A stretch of DNA of 64,000 nucleotides from Micromussa lordhowensis. Lineage: Eukaryota > Cnidaria > Anthozoa > Scleractinia > Lobophylliidae. The translations under genes were made by a program, and so were the position numbers. Shown here in pieces: positions 1 through 11,377 of the stretch. Under the pieces are notes generated by a model. That model made no database searches and was not told the DNA's origin. It worked only from the letters and a program-made list of their open reading frames with translations. The first letter of the stretch is position 1. Each line of letters starts with the position of its first letter. The DNA lies in assembly GCA_964020085.1 (NCBI GenBank), contig OZ026604.1, positions 9,918,132-9,982,131 of the forward strand, given 5' to 3'.

Positions 1-124
1 AGAAAAGAAAGTGTTTACTTAAGAAAAGATTGCATCTCCTGCACGATTGGTTTGGAACACCGACACGGTGACCATTTCATTATATTGGGACACAGGTAGC
101 CACGACGTCGTGTGAAAACACTGT

Positions 125-467
125 ACACCTGCAGGAGCCCATCACTAGGAGCCAGCAACTACCCCATATTCCTGTCACGGCGTTTTCACAGACCTGTCTA
201 TTTTTAGCTTGAATTTACCGCGAATTCAGACTCCCGCAGGGACAACAGTGACAAATCATAAGCGCGGACTTGATTCTTTAATTGACGTCGGCATTTTCAC
301 TGGAAGAAAAAAGGAAAAGCCGCCATTGTTCGCGCTCGTGTAGAACGGAACTGGCCTATTTTGCGGGAAAAGAAGTCTAAAAATAGACCGGTCTGTAAAA
401 ATGCCGTGACATACAGTAGGCTTAGTATTGGAGTTGCAAGCTCCTAGTGATGGGCTCCTGACACCTG
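125..467. mobile_element. Complete small inverted-repeat element (MITE) with 7-bp target duplication
   Basis: The element runs 132-460 and starts CAGGAGCCCATCACTAGGAG; the same sequence in reverse complement ends it at 460. The inverted arms stay similar for roughly 80 bp, sharing a block with GTCACGG, a CAGACC motif and TCTATTTTTAG. It is flanked by identical ACACCTG at 125-131 and 461-467, read as a target-site duplication. It has no coding capacity, so it would be mobilised in trans. The superfamily is not clear; a 7-bp duplication is not typical of hAT (8 bp). Confidence 0.72.
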
Positions 468-612
468 AGAATTCTACATCAATAACACAAAGAGCAGTTT
501 TTTTTTATCAAAGTTGTATAAGTTTCAATGGCAAGCAAAAAGGTCATTTTTTGCTATGACAACATGAAAGGGGTCAAACGTTAACTCCTAAAACTATTTG
601 TTATAGGGGGCA

Positions 613-635
<23 letters not shown>

Positions 636-649
<14 letters not shown>

Positions 650-953
650 TATCACAAGATAATTTGGTTTTATCAACCTGTTTGATAATGTGAATTGTCC
701 ACCATAAAGAGATTCGGAAGCTGACGTTTCGAGCGTTGGCCCTTCGTCGGGACGAGGGTTGATTGTAGGGTTGATTGTGAAGTGGGAAAAGGTATGCGTC
801 GGTGGGAGAATCACAAGATAATTTGGTTTTATCAACCTGTTTGATAATGTGAATTATCCACCATAAAGAGATTCGGAAGCTGACGTTTCGAGCGTTGGCC
901 CTTCGTCGGGACGAGGGTTGATTATAGGGTTGATTGTGAAGTGGGAAAAGGTA
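636..953. repeat. Two tandem copies of a 159-bp Penelope-type repeat
   Basis: Copies at 636-794 and 795-953 are nearly identical. Each contains ACGTTTCGAGCGTTGGCCC followed by TTCGTCGGG, a motif widely dispersed in invertebrate genomes and associated with Penelope-like elements. Tandem head-to-tail copies are usual for that group. No reverse transcriptase is attached here, so this is a fragment or a non-autonomous derivative. Confidence 0.6.
721..757 (-). ncRNA. Hammerhead-ribozyme-like motif (probably degenerate); second copy at 880-916
   Basis: Read on the minus strand, the segment has the order of a type I hammerhead: CCGACGA at the CUGANGA box, a stem II that can pair GGGC with GCTC around a CAAC loop, then GAAA, then CGTC at the cleavage side. 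Penelope-like elements are known to carry such minimal hammerheads. In both copies the second base of the CUGANGA box is C rather than U, which should weaken or abolish cleavage. Motif matching was by eye only. Confidence 0.42.
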
Positions 954-2239
954 TTTTTACAATTCTTACAATCGAAACAACCTGTGTCCTACAATTCTAA
1001 TGTGGAGTACAGGACTGTAACGGAAATCCGTAAAGGTGTGCAATGTGTGCTATCTTTTACTCTAGTAATGATGCAGTTCACTTTCTCTGCGAGGTGGTAG
1101 GGCTGTGCAAGAGACCTTTTAGATAAAGTGGGACTCCGTTCACGAAATACAATTCATGTTTTCAACGAAATGCAAAGAAAAGGTGCAAAGACATCTTTTG
1201 CATTTGAAGATCACCTCTAGCTTTATCTTAAACACCCTCCCCAACCCAACCGCTATGCCGGTTGTAGAAAAAACCCGATCCGAAAGGGTGATTAGATGTG
1301 GTAAATAACAATGTGAGACCCTATATTTGAGATAAGGATATCTTGTTATTTATATCGCTTAGTTGTACTGCTTGAACTTTTCTTGTTGTGCGCTTTCATG
1401 TTGCGCCATTTTACGCGCAATTTACCTCGTGTTAGTAATTGCTTTTCTCAAAGTTGTTCGTGACTTCTGGTCTTTGCTATTCTCAGGTGCTGGAGCTGAA
1501 AAGTTGCTCAAGTTTAAGAAGTGGTTCTGGTCTATAGTGGAAAAATGAGCAACTCTGATAGACAGGACTTGGTGAGTGCTAAAAATACTATAATTATACT
1601 TTCACTTCGGTGTTTGGATTCCAGGTAGTTGCAGGGTTTGCTGTGCTCATGGAATTGCGGAAAAACGTCTGGAATACAAATTTTACCAAGGCCCGTGGAA
1701 AACTCATTGGAATTTCTTTTTTTTTTTAAACCACGCGTTGTAAACTCCTTCAATTGTTTACAGTAGTTGTATTTAAGAAGCAAATTAAATCGCACTTATG
1801 AATGTTGCCATTAGACTAGTAAATTTCACCACCAGGAATTTTTACATTTGTACCCAAGAAAACTTCTAGAATTTCGTAATACCTGAGTAGTCTGAACCCT
1901 TTGGTTTACTATACAAGAAATCATTTTGGACAATTTTGCAACAGTTATAATGTATTGAAATAATTGCGAAAATTAAAGAACAGCAGCAAATCAAAAAGCA
2001 AGCTAGGAAGAATCAATTAGTGAAAACTCTGGCAGGTCCATCAGCAAAACGAAAAACAATGCACTAAAAGAATGGCGATAAGAAAAATATTCCAGAATAG
2101 AGTGTGTGCACGTGACGTCATCAAATTCTCAGACTAAAGAGCCACTAAAGCTTTTATCATCATCAGGCATAAGAGATACCAAATTTATACCTGTTTACAA
2201 CTTTCTGGCTCAATGGCATCCTTCGTTTGGAAACTATCG

Positions 2240-2470
2240 CATTTTGAATTTCAAAGTTACGGCGTTGCGTGACATAACGCGAAGGTCGCGTTTGTCGAAA
2301 AACATTCACTTATGTCGTGATTTTTAGCCATTTTAGGAGTTCAAGTATCAGGAAAAGTGCTTTTGTAAATAGTTTTGGTTCGGTTCATATAATCTTTCGA
2401 CTAGATAGCCAAATTAAGTTCCAGATGTTTACACTATTTACTGGCCGCCATGTTGGAGGACTAAAAAGGT
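2240..2470. repeat. Dispersed repeat, also present at 43490-43700
   Basis: Both places share, in the same order and orientation, GAATTTCA-AGTTA followed by GCGTGACA, a TTTTAGCC block, GTATCAGGAAAAGTGCTT (GTATTAGGAAAAGTGCTT in the other copy), a CTAGATAGCC block and AAGTTCCAGATGTTT. The spacing is kept and divergence is moderate. It is a dispersed repeat of unknown class. The second copy sits just upstream of the DIRS1-like Gag remnant and could be part of that element's leader. Confidence 0.55.
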
Positions 2471-4014
2471 GGCGGCTCCATACTGGGCTCTGTAATTTTG
2501 TGCGGAAAATTTCGACGAATATCTCAACTTTGGGACAGCGCACACACCTTAAACTTAGGGAACTGTCTTCTTTATTTTATCGTCTACAATATCACAATTT
2601 TTTGACTTTATCCGATGCATTGTGTTTGATTTTATTTTCTATTACGTGACAATGCAGACATACTATCGGCAAATAATGGTTTTGGAAAGTACAGTGAGTT
2701 TTAAAAGGCAGTACAATATTGAGAACAGCAATCGAACAACAGATAAGTATACCTAAAGGCAAAACCTGAACACCTGATGCATAACAAAATTTTGGATTCA
2801 ATTTGAGGTGTTGGATATGGGAGAAGGAGGTATGATTTTCGTTTGGACTTGAGGAATTCCAAATGAGTTTAACTGAAATCAGGTGTTACCTTGGTAGACA
2901 GTCTTTGTTGGGTGTATGCAAATCAACTGCCATATTTTTTAACTGACTTTATTTTCTTTTAAGGTCTATTTCTGGACATCGAGTCCTGCCCTGCCTGCAA
3001 GCGAGGAAGGTTTTCAACCTAAACCATCTGTTACAGTGAAACCCGCTCATGACCATCAACTGCCTACAGCCAACACATGCATTTCTCGCCTCTACATCCC
3101 TCTCTATTCTTCTCGAGCTATTCTCAAGAGCAAACTTCTCCTAGCCATCAAGACTAAGACCTTTGGATTTGTGTAGATGAGGATTTCACCAGATGAGAAT
3201 TTCGCCAGTTCTGTCCTGTCCAAGAGTCGAGAGGTGGAACGAACAGTTGAACCAATGCGAACAAAATTTGAATCCAAGGAAACAAAACTGCTGTTTTTTT
3301 AACAGAGGTTAAGGATTGCGGATTGCTCACAATCAAGTCCAAGCCTTGTGTTGTTATTATAATTTTACGAAAAATTAAGATCTGCTCTCACTGCAAGGAT
3401 CGTTGAAGAATTTCGCGCTACTTGACAGTTACGTACTTAGTCTTAAATAAATATTTCATGGAAGTGAAACTGCTACAATTCGTTTTTAGCTTAAAATACT
3501 CGAACAATTCATGTGATAAACCCCTGGGCATACATATAGTTTAAAATGTTTTTTTTGGCATTATTTGTTTCTATTCTTTTGGAAACAAAAAGGGGATAAG
3601 TACACCGTACGTATACGTGTAACATCATGCAATACAAAATGAAAAATGCTGTGACAGTGGCTTTCAAGTGCTCATTGTCAATTTAAGATTGCTCCTATTA
3701 CTTCGAAATTTTAGTTCGAAATATTACACCCAGCTCGAGGAAATGTCCCTTATGTGGATAGCCCGTTCTTGATCAGGAGAAGCAAATCATGACACCTTCA
3801 GACAGCACATACCATGTACATGTAGGTATTTCCTGGGAGTACCCTCTCTTTGGGGACTATCCAGCTACTGTGAAGCTTGGAGCTGAATTACAAAATACTA
3901 TTTCAATTGGAATCGAATTGTCAGTTAGACAATTCGTAAAGAAAAATATTTGCTTCCCTAGCTTTTTCTTCCGTTAGAACCATTAGAAGGACTCCACACA
4001 TGATCAAGAAAGTT

Positions 4015-4095
4015 AGCCATCCGTCCGTCCGTCAGACAGATAGACACACAGACAGTTGGTCAGTCAGTAAACGATTCAGTCAGTCAACCAATCAC
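4015..4095. repeat. Imperfect simple repeat (CCGT / CAGACAGA / GTCA tetramers)
   Basis: Short runs of CCGT, then CAGACAGATAGACACACAGA, then CAGTCAGT-type tetramers follow each other. This is low-complexity sequence with no gene. Confidence 0.7.
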
Positions 4096-5440
4096 CCTAA
4101 ACCTTATCAAGGATCAGTTGACCTTGTCAATCGTAGCCTACCTAGCAGCCCGTTTCCTTTCCTTTTCCAGGCGGAGAGATCGAACACGCGTGCGAGCGAA
4201 AGAGCGTGCCTGACATAGTTCGACATATTTCGTGAACAAGTATTGTGCACATCTATTGTACCGCCCGGCTGGTTGATTAAGCAAACTTGTTTACAAGTTG
4301 AACTGTCAAGTACAGTACGTTGCTTCTTATCACATGACAGATATCATATCTTTGTTCGGTTTTTCTTCAGTGACTGCCGTAGCTTTACTCCGAGAAAGCT
4401 GTACATTTTTACAGAGACGTCCGTTTCTTGCATTAATCTGATCGAGCTTGTGTATTTCCATTTTCCAAACTTCGTTGTTCTTTAAACGAACAACGACAGA
4501 CGCAATTGTCGGAAGCCATATCATTATGAAAAGGAAGCGTATTTACGCGCACTATTTGCTTTTAGCCGACTTTATCAAGTTCGTGCTGGGCGTTTATGAA
4601 AAATGATGTACCGGACGTTAATGATCCTTGGTTCTTATGTGACAGTTGGCGCCCCAAGGGAGCGCGGCACGTTTGGGGGCCTTCGGTAAAATGGCTGGAA
4701 TTGAATGCAGGCGTTTCCGTCGCTCACCTCACCCCCTCCCCCTGCTCCTTATTTTTCGCACTCGTTCGTCGTTTCTTTCCCTTCTCGTGCTTTTTTTAGA
4801 AACGATTGCTACGCAGGCTATATCAAGCGTCGCTGCATCACTTTTTAAGACCTTGATATACGCTTCCTTGGTGGTTTGGTATTCTATTGCATTACAGTAT
4901 TTCCTTCGAAACAAATATTTCGATTGCAAGAGAGCAGAAATACTCGAGAAATGGTTGCAATATCCTATTTTCAACTAAAAATGCTTTGTGTTTAACCCAG
5001 TGTCATTCAACCTCGTCGCCAAGCCCTTATCGAGTACAAGAAAAACTCGACTTTATCACATGTTCCTTGTCAATAGAATCAGGTCCCGTTCTCCACACGT
5101 CCAATGGAATGACATGTTCATTTCATTTCGCGTATGTTTATCCAAATGTTTCTGTACTTTGGCAAACAACTGGTACTCGTACCCAAAGTATGAACATAAT
5201 CGACAAAAATTACAGACGTCATTTATTCATTGTTGTCATTCAGTTTGCTCATAGAGTGCTTTGATTTATACCTGCGAGTTTGCTCGTAGAGCACTTTGAT
5301 TTAGAGCTAGCGATCTAACGAACCACTGGAGCGATCTACTGACCATTTTAAACTTTTAATCTAAATTACTCTTTTCTGAAGGCTTTAAACATCATGTTTA
5401 GCAAACGATCGATACAAACGTTAATAAATAGCTAAAATAA

Positions 5441-5552
5441 ACGACCGAGTGCTTAAAGCGGAGTGGGCACCAACAATTAAAATTGGCAAAAAAAAAACGA
5501 CCGAGTGCTTAAAGCGGAGTGGGCACCAACAATTAAAATTGGCAAAAAAAAA
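5441..5552. repeat. Tandem duplication of a 56-bp unit
   Basis: The block ACGACCGAGTGCTTAAAGCG, continuing to an AAAATTGGCAAAAA tail, occurs twice head to tail with period 56. The A-rich tail between copies suggests slippage or a short retroposed sequence. It lies 35 bp before the large array that begins at 5588. Confidence 0.75.
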
Positions 5553-5587
5553 CAAAACAAAAATCCGTCCTAACTGATAGGAGTAAT

Positions 5588-8560
5588 GTCCAGGATTGAA
5601 CGCAGCTACGAAAACTGCGAAATTTACGATAATTCGCAAGACCATTGACAGAGTCTATGTAATTTATTCAGAGGGTTGGGAAGGCCCATCGAAAGTTACG
5701 ACAATTGGAAAAATTACGAAATTTACGAAAACTGCGAAATTTAAGATAACTCGCGAGTCAGAGCAATTACAATATTTACGAAATTTATTCAAAGGGTTGC
5801 AGGGAAGGCCCATCGAAAGATACGAAAATTACGAAATTTGCGAAAACTGCGAAATTTACGATAATTCGCCGTACCTGTTACAATATCAACGAAATGTATT
5901 CAAAGAGTTGCAGGGCAGACCCATTGAAAGATACGAGAATTGCAAAAATGACGAAATTTACGAAAACTGCGAAATTTCTCGAGAATTCGCAAGACCATTG
6001 ACAAAATCAACGAAATTTATTCAAAAAGTTGCAGGGAAGGCCCATCGAAAGTAACAAGAATTGCGAAAATTACGGTATTTACGAAAACTGCGAAATTTAC
6101 AATAATTCGCCAGGCCACTTACAGAATCAACGAAATTCATTCAAAGGGTTGAAAGGGTTGTAGGGAAGGCCCAACGAAAGATACGAAAATTACGAAACTT
6201 GCGAAAACTGCGAAATTTACGATACAGGGAAGGTCCATCGAAAGTTACGAGAATTGCAAATATTACAAAAATTACGACATTTACGAAAACTGCGAAATTT
6301 ACGATAATTCGCCAGGCCACTTACAAAATCAACGAAATTCATTCAAAGGGTTGCAGGGAAGGCCCATGGAAAGTTACGAAATTTACGAAAACTGCGAAAT
6401 TTACGATACTTCGCAAGACCATTGACAAAATCAACGAAATTTATTCAAAAAGTTGCAGGGAAGGCCCATCAAAAGTTACGAGAATTGCGAATATTAAGAA
6501 AATTACGAAAGTTACGAAAACTGCGAAATTTACGATAATTCGCCAGGCCACTTACAAAATCAACGAAATTCATTCAAAGGACCATCGAAAGGTACGAAAA
6601 TTACAAAATTTACGAAAACTGCGAAATTTACGATAATTCGCAAGACCATTGACAAAATCAACGAAATTTATTCAAAAAGTTGCTGGGAAGGTCCATCGAA
6701 AGCTACGAGAATTGCGAATGTTACGAAAATTACGACATTTACGAAAACTGCGAAATTTACGATAATTCGCCAGGCCACTTACAAAATCAACGAAATTCAT
6801 TCAAAGGGTTGCAGGGAAGGCCTATCAAAAGTTACGAAATTTACGAAAACTGCGAAATTTACGATACTTCGCAAGACCATTGACAAAATCAACGAAATTT
6901 ATTCAAAAAGTTGCAGGGAAGGCCCATCAAAAGTTACGAGAATTGCGAATATTACGAAAATTACGAAATTTACGAAAACTGCGAAATTTACGATAATTCG
7001 CCAGGCCACTTACAAAATCAACAAAATTCATTCAAAGGGTTGCAGGGAAGGACCATGGAAAGGTACAAAAATTACACAATTTACGAAAACTGCGAAATTT
7101 ACGATAATTCGCAAGACCATTGACAAAATCAACGAAATTTATTCCAAAAGTTGCTGGGAAATACCCATCGAAAGTTACGAGAATTGCGAATATTACGAAA
7201 ATTACGAAATTTACGAAAACTGTGAAATTTACGATAATTCGCCAGGCCACCTACAAAATCAACGACATTTATTCAAATGGTTGCAGGGAAGGCCCATCAA
7301 AAGATAAGATACTTACAAAAATTACAAAATTTGCGAAAACTGCAAAATTTACAAGAATTCGCCATACCTGTTACAATATCAACGAAATGTATTCAAACAG
7401 TAGCAGGGCAGACCCATCGAAAGTTACGAGAATTGCGAAATTTTTCGAATTTTACGAAAACTGCGAAATTTACGATAATTCGCAAGACCATTGACAAAAT
7501 CAACGAAATTTATTCAAAAAGTTGCAGGGAAGGCTCATCGAAAGTTACGAGAATTGCGAAAATTACGAAATTTACGAAAACTGCGAAATTTACGATAATA
7601 TCCAGGCCACTTACAAAATCAATGAAATTCATTCAAAGGGTTGCCAGGAAGGCCCATTGAAAGATACGAAATTTGCGAAAACTGCGAAATTTATGATAAT
7701 TCGCCATACCTGTAACAATATCAACGAAATGTATTCAAAGAGTTGCAGGGCAGACCCATCGAAAGTTACGAAAATTACGAAATTTACGAAAACTGCAAAA
7801 TTTACGATAATTTGCCACACCACTTGCAAAATCAACGAAATTCATTCGAAGGGTTGCAGGGAAGGCCCATCGAAAGTTACGAAATTTACAAAAACTGCTA
7901 AAACTGCAAAATTTACAAGAATTCGCCATACCTGTTACAATATCAACGAAATGTATTCAAACAGTAGCAGGGCAGATCCATCGAAAGTTACGAGAATTGC
8001 GAAATTTTTCGAATTTTACAAAAACTGCAAAAATTTACGATAATTCGCAAGACCATTGACAAAATCAACGAAATTTATTCAAAAAGTTGCAGGGAAGGCT
8101 CATCGAAAGTTACGAGAATTGCGAAAATTACGAAATTTACGAAAACTGCGAAATTTACGATAATATCCAGGCCACTTACAAAATCAATGAAATTCATTCA
8201 AAGGGTTGCCAGGAAGGCCCATTGAAAGATACGAAATTTGCGAAAACTGCGAAATTTATGATAATTCGCCATACCTGTAACAATATCAACGAAATGTATT
8301 CAAAGAGTTGCAGGGCAGACCCATCGAAAGTTACGAAAATTACGAAATTTACGAGAACTGCAAATTTACGATAATTTGCCACACCACTTGCAAAATCAAC
8401 GAAATTCATTCGATCAACGAAATTCATTCGAAGGGTTGCAGGGAAGGCCCATCGAAAGTTACAAAATTTACAAAAACTGCTAAATCTGCTGACATCTGCA
8501 AGACCATAGACAAAATCAATGAAATTTAGGGAAACTGCGATATTTACGAAAATTTGCTAG
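5588..8560. repeat. Satellite array of about 26 units, 100-130 bp each, with higher-order repeats
   Basis: Units share GAAAACTGCGAAATTTACGA, a variable block, AATCAACGAAAT, and GTTGCAGGGAAGGCCCATCG. Three variable-block types occur: CGCAAGACCATTGAC, CGCCAGGCCACTTAC and CGCCATACCTGTTAC. The first two alternate as a dimer of about 230 bp between 6300 and 7240. A five-unit block of about 564 bp is repeated (starting near 7483 and near 8047). Long open frames occur on both strands only because unit lengths are often near multiples of three; I do not read them as genes. The array begins sharply at GTCCAGGATTGAACGCAGCT. Confidence 0.88.
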
Positions 8561-8615
8561 CCCATCAAAGAAATGAAAGGAAATTATTCAAAGAGTCAGA
8601 TGAAAGTCCTTGATT

Positions 8616-9011
8616 AATGATCCTCTTTCGAGGCCTAGTCTGAAATGCCACTGACAATACTACATTTGGAAATCACACACTGGCTGTGGGTAAAATTTGG
8701 GTGGCAGGGAAGGACGACAGGGAGTAGGGGCCCAGGAAGGGGGCCCTCCTGGGGGGAGTACAGATCAGGTGGTACCGGGGGTAGCCACCCTGGAATAGAA
8801 GTTCCAGACCTGCCTCCAGGGGTGAGGCCCATATCCCACAGTCCCGGGAGACTGAGGGAACCAGGAGGGGGAGCCCCTCCTGGGGGGAGTACAGATCAGG
8901 TGGTACCGGGGGTAGCCACCTTGAAATAGGTAGTTTCTCCGGACCTGTCTCCAGTGGGCTAGAGGCTTACTGTGGGGTAAAGTGCAGCTAATGGGTGCAC
9001 TTCCCTGCCAC
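8616..9011 (-). repeat. Ngaro split direct repeat B2 (3' terminal)
   Basis: This 396-bp copy of B1 forms the 3' end of the element. It is separated from A2 by 426 bp (9012-9437), which includes a long T-run near 9267; canonical Ngaro repeats are contiguous here, so this spacer is unusual. Confidence 0.86.
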
Positions 9012-9437
9012 CATTCTTTATTAACGAACACCAGAGTGTCACCAAAATACAAAAATATACATGTAGTCAAAGTTCGGTGCATTCTGAATAACAAGGTCTT
9101 AGGTTGCTAAGAGACGGATAGTAGTAGCCTATTGCCCTTAATGGTTTAAGTTTTAAAAGCTAATGATACCTATAAGTACATACAGATATATTGTAAAATC
9201 AAAGTCAGGATAAGAATGTTCAGTGTCAATCCACTAAGCTCTGAGGGCAATGTCAGAGCTTGCGTTTTTTTTTTTTTTTTTTTTTGGTTTGAAAGAAAAA
9301 TAAGTATAAGCCTATACATTGCCAACATTACTATGAATCTAAATGGTTTGTTTCTTAGCTTTAAGATAGACCTAAAGCGAGGTATTAGGAGTGAAAGTGT
9401 GGAGCAAGGGTTCCAGTCATGGGAGGGTGGGAGGGAA

Positions 9438-9841
9438 AAAGGGAAACTTAGTGGCGAAGGATCGGCACTAGCACAGAGACTGAATACAACGAGGAGGGTG
9501 AGCTTGATTAGAGGTCAGGGGCATGCGGAGGACACGTGAAAGAAATGACTGGAACCATTGATACACTGTCTTTTACAGATATAGATAACAGTGGCCTTAC
9601 TTACGAAATGAAAGGTTTGTTGTGATATCTAAAGGAGGTCATTGTTTCCAACTGGAGATCCCTGATGGACTTTGAGATAGAGAATTAGAGGCATGTACTC
9701 ATGTTACTGGGATTTACATATGAGCGTGACAAGAGGTTCGTAATGTTGCCTGTCTCTGAAATAAAGTGTTACAATGCGGAATGTGTGTGCCTGCTCAGGT
9801 CTCATTAACATCAGTTTATGGAGACCATAAACTTGAACTTA
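9438..9841 (-). repeat. Ngaro split direct repeat A2
   Basis: This is the second copy of A1, directly abutting B1 at 9841. Homology between A1 and A2 is what allows circle formation in this retroelement order. Confidence 0.87.
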
Positions 9842-10236
9842 ATGATCCTCTTTCGAGGCCTAGTCTGAAATGCCACTGACAATACTACATTTGGAAATCA
9901 CACACTGGCTGTGGGTAAAATTTGGGTGGCAGGGAAGGACGACAGGGAGTAGGGGCCCAGGAAGGGGGCCCTCCTGGGGGGAGTACAGATCAGGTGGTAC
10001 CGGGGGTAGCCACCCTGGAATAGAAGTTCCAGACCTGCCTCCAGGGGTGAGGCCCATATCCCACAGTCCCGGGAGACTGAGGGAACCAGGAGGGGGAGCC
10101 CCTCCTGGGGGGAGTACAGATCAGGTGGTACCGGGGGTAGCCACCTTGAAATAGGTAGTTTCTCCGGACCTGTCTCCAGTGGGCTAGAAGCTTACTGTGG
10201 GGTAAAGTGCAGCTAATGGGTGCACTTCCCTGCCAC
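9841..10236 (-). repeat. Ngaro split direct repeat B1
   Basis: It is a 396-bp copy of B2 with one visible difference (AGAAGCTTACTG here, AGAGGCTTACTG in B2). Inside it, a GC-rich block of about 52 bp containing GGGGGGAGTACAGATCAGG occurs twice about 135 bp apart. Confidence 0.88.
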
Positions 10237-10363
10237 GAATTGCGGAACTTGCTTAATTAAGTGAGGGACGCAATACCCCCACAGTAAGATAACGTGGGGT
10301 CATGACGCTTGAGCAAAAGTCAGGTGCCCTGTTCGTAGACTAAAATTACTGATAAGGCGAAGA

Positions 10364-11377
10364 TCAGGAATGAGAACTTCCATGGCTAACTAACAGTTTA
10401 GGTACCGTTAAAATAGTAGATTGTGGAGTTTTAATATACAGTTCGTAGCAGTCTGAGTTCCACCGTCCTAGAACTTTGATTAGCCATGCAGGGATGCCTG
10501 CCGAGGCTGCAGATGTGGCGGCTCCGATGCGGAAGCTGTGGGAGTAAAAGTTGGTGGACGAGAAGCCACATTTCTGTAGAATAGACCGGAGCTCCTTAGT
10601 GAGGCTTGAGCGGGTCAGCCATGAGCCAGATTGAGAGAACATAAACAAAGGACGGTTTGCTGGAGGCAGGGCTTGGAGGATGTAATCTTTCATCGCCATC
10701 ACAGAACAGATTGGTGAAGTGGACTTTGCTATGGTGAGGGTGCATCCTTGACGGAAAGGATCAGTTTTGGACTGTTTTATCTTTACCCGCATAAGGGAAG
10801 GTGATTGGATATCCGGGTGGAAGGTTATGTCTTGGGAGGTGAGGTGGACCTCGGGGTTGAAGGGGCCATTACAAGTGAACTCACTAGCACGTAAGAAGGC
10901 AAAGAAAGCGAGTGTGAAGGCTGCCCAAAGCATAATATGGTCTAAATTTGTGCTCAGTGCCGGGCGGAGATAGTTGTAGATTGCAGAGAGGATTTGGGTA
11001 GTGATAGGGAAGCGATCACGTTTTGTTGAGGGGGCTAAGCGTTTTATACCTGTTAGGACTTTTTGAAGACGGTGCATTTTGTTGATATGGAGGGGGAAGT
11101 TGAGCTCACGGTGGAGGTCTTGAACGGCGACCAAATAGAGTTTGACTGTGTCATATGAAACTGTTTTGGCTAAGTGAGAGGCAAAGTAAATAAGGGTCAG
11201 TTCCGATGCTGGCAAAAGGGGTTTAGAGGGGCCCACCAATCCGTGCATAAGGTTGAAGGTTAAAAAATGTTTTTGACCTGCCTGGTAGGTTCGCCTTGTG
11301 GAGGGGGCGAGAGAGGCATGGAAGTATTGCTGTACAGAGGCTGTCAGATGAGCGTCGCTGATGAAGGGATGACGCAA
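10364..11377 (-). CDS. Ngaro tyrosine recombinase
   Basis: The 337-residue ORF resembles phage-integrase-family recombinases: an N-terminal SAM-like DNA-binding part (STRRTYQAGQKHFLTF), then the catalytic domain with the first Arg in AFLRASEF, the box HSFRIGAATSAASAG, GRWNSDCY, and the probable nucleophile Tyr in YELYIKTP. It would insert the circular cDNA without making a target duplication. The ORF is intact and follows the RT ORF with a short overlap. No methyltransferase or SGNH hydrolase ORF is present. Confidence 0.88.
   Translation of the reverse strand: MRHPFISDAHLTASVQQYFHASLAPSTRRTYQAGQKHFLTFNLMHGLVGPSKPLLPASELTLIYFASHLAKTVSYDTVKLYLVAVQDLHRELNFPLHINKMHRLQKVLTGIKRLAPSTKRDRFPITTQILSAIYNYLRPALSTNLDHIMLWAAFTLAFFAFLRASEFTCNGPFNPEVHLTSQDITFHPDIQSPSLMRVKIKQSKTDPFRQGCTLTIAKSTSPICSVMAMKDYILQALPPANRPLFMFSQSGSWLTRSSLTKELRSILQKCGFSSTNFYSHSFRIGAATSAASAGIPAWLIKVLGRWNSDCYELYIKTPQSTILTVPKLLVSHGSSHS

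Larger units (their letters stand above)
954..5440. other. No convincing gene; scattered repeats and simple sequence
   Basis: Open frames here are short, lack recognisable domains and overlap on both strands. The stretch holds a dispersed repeat (2240-2470), simple sequence near 4015-4095, and AT-rich DNA otherwise. A CpG-richer patch around 4640-4760 has no coding signal I recognise. Confidence 0.5.

Noticed and set aside
5596..8529. Many long open frames on both strands
   Set aside because: They are produced by the tandem array; the peptides are repeats of the unit (YENCEIYDN-like) and appear in several frames.
5588..8560. CRISPR-like array
   Set aside because: Units are contiguous, 100-130 bp and mutually similar throughout, with no unique spacers and no cas genes; this is a eukaryotic satellite.
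8635..10154. Identical small ORFs at 8635-8929 and 9860-10154
   Set aside because: They lie inside the B1/B2 repeats of the Ngaro element and have opposite-strand equivalents; the GC-rich repeat explains them.
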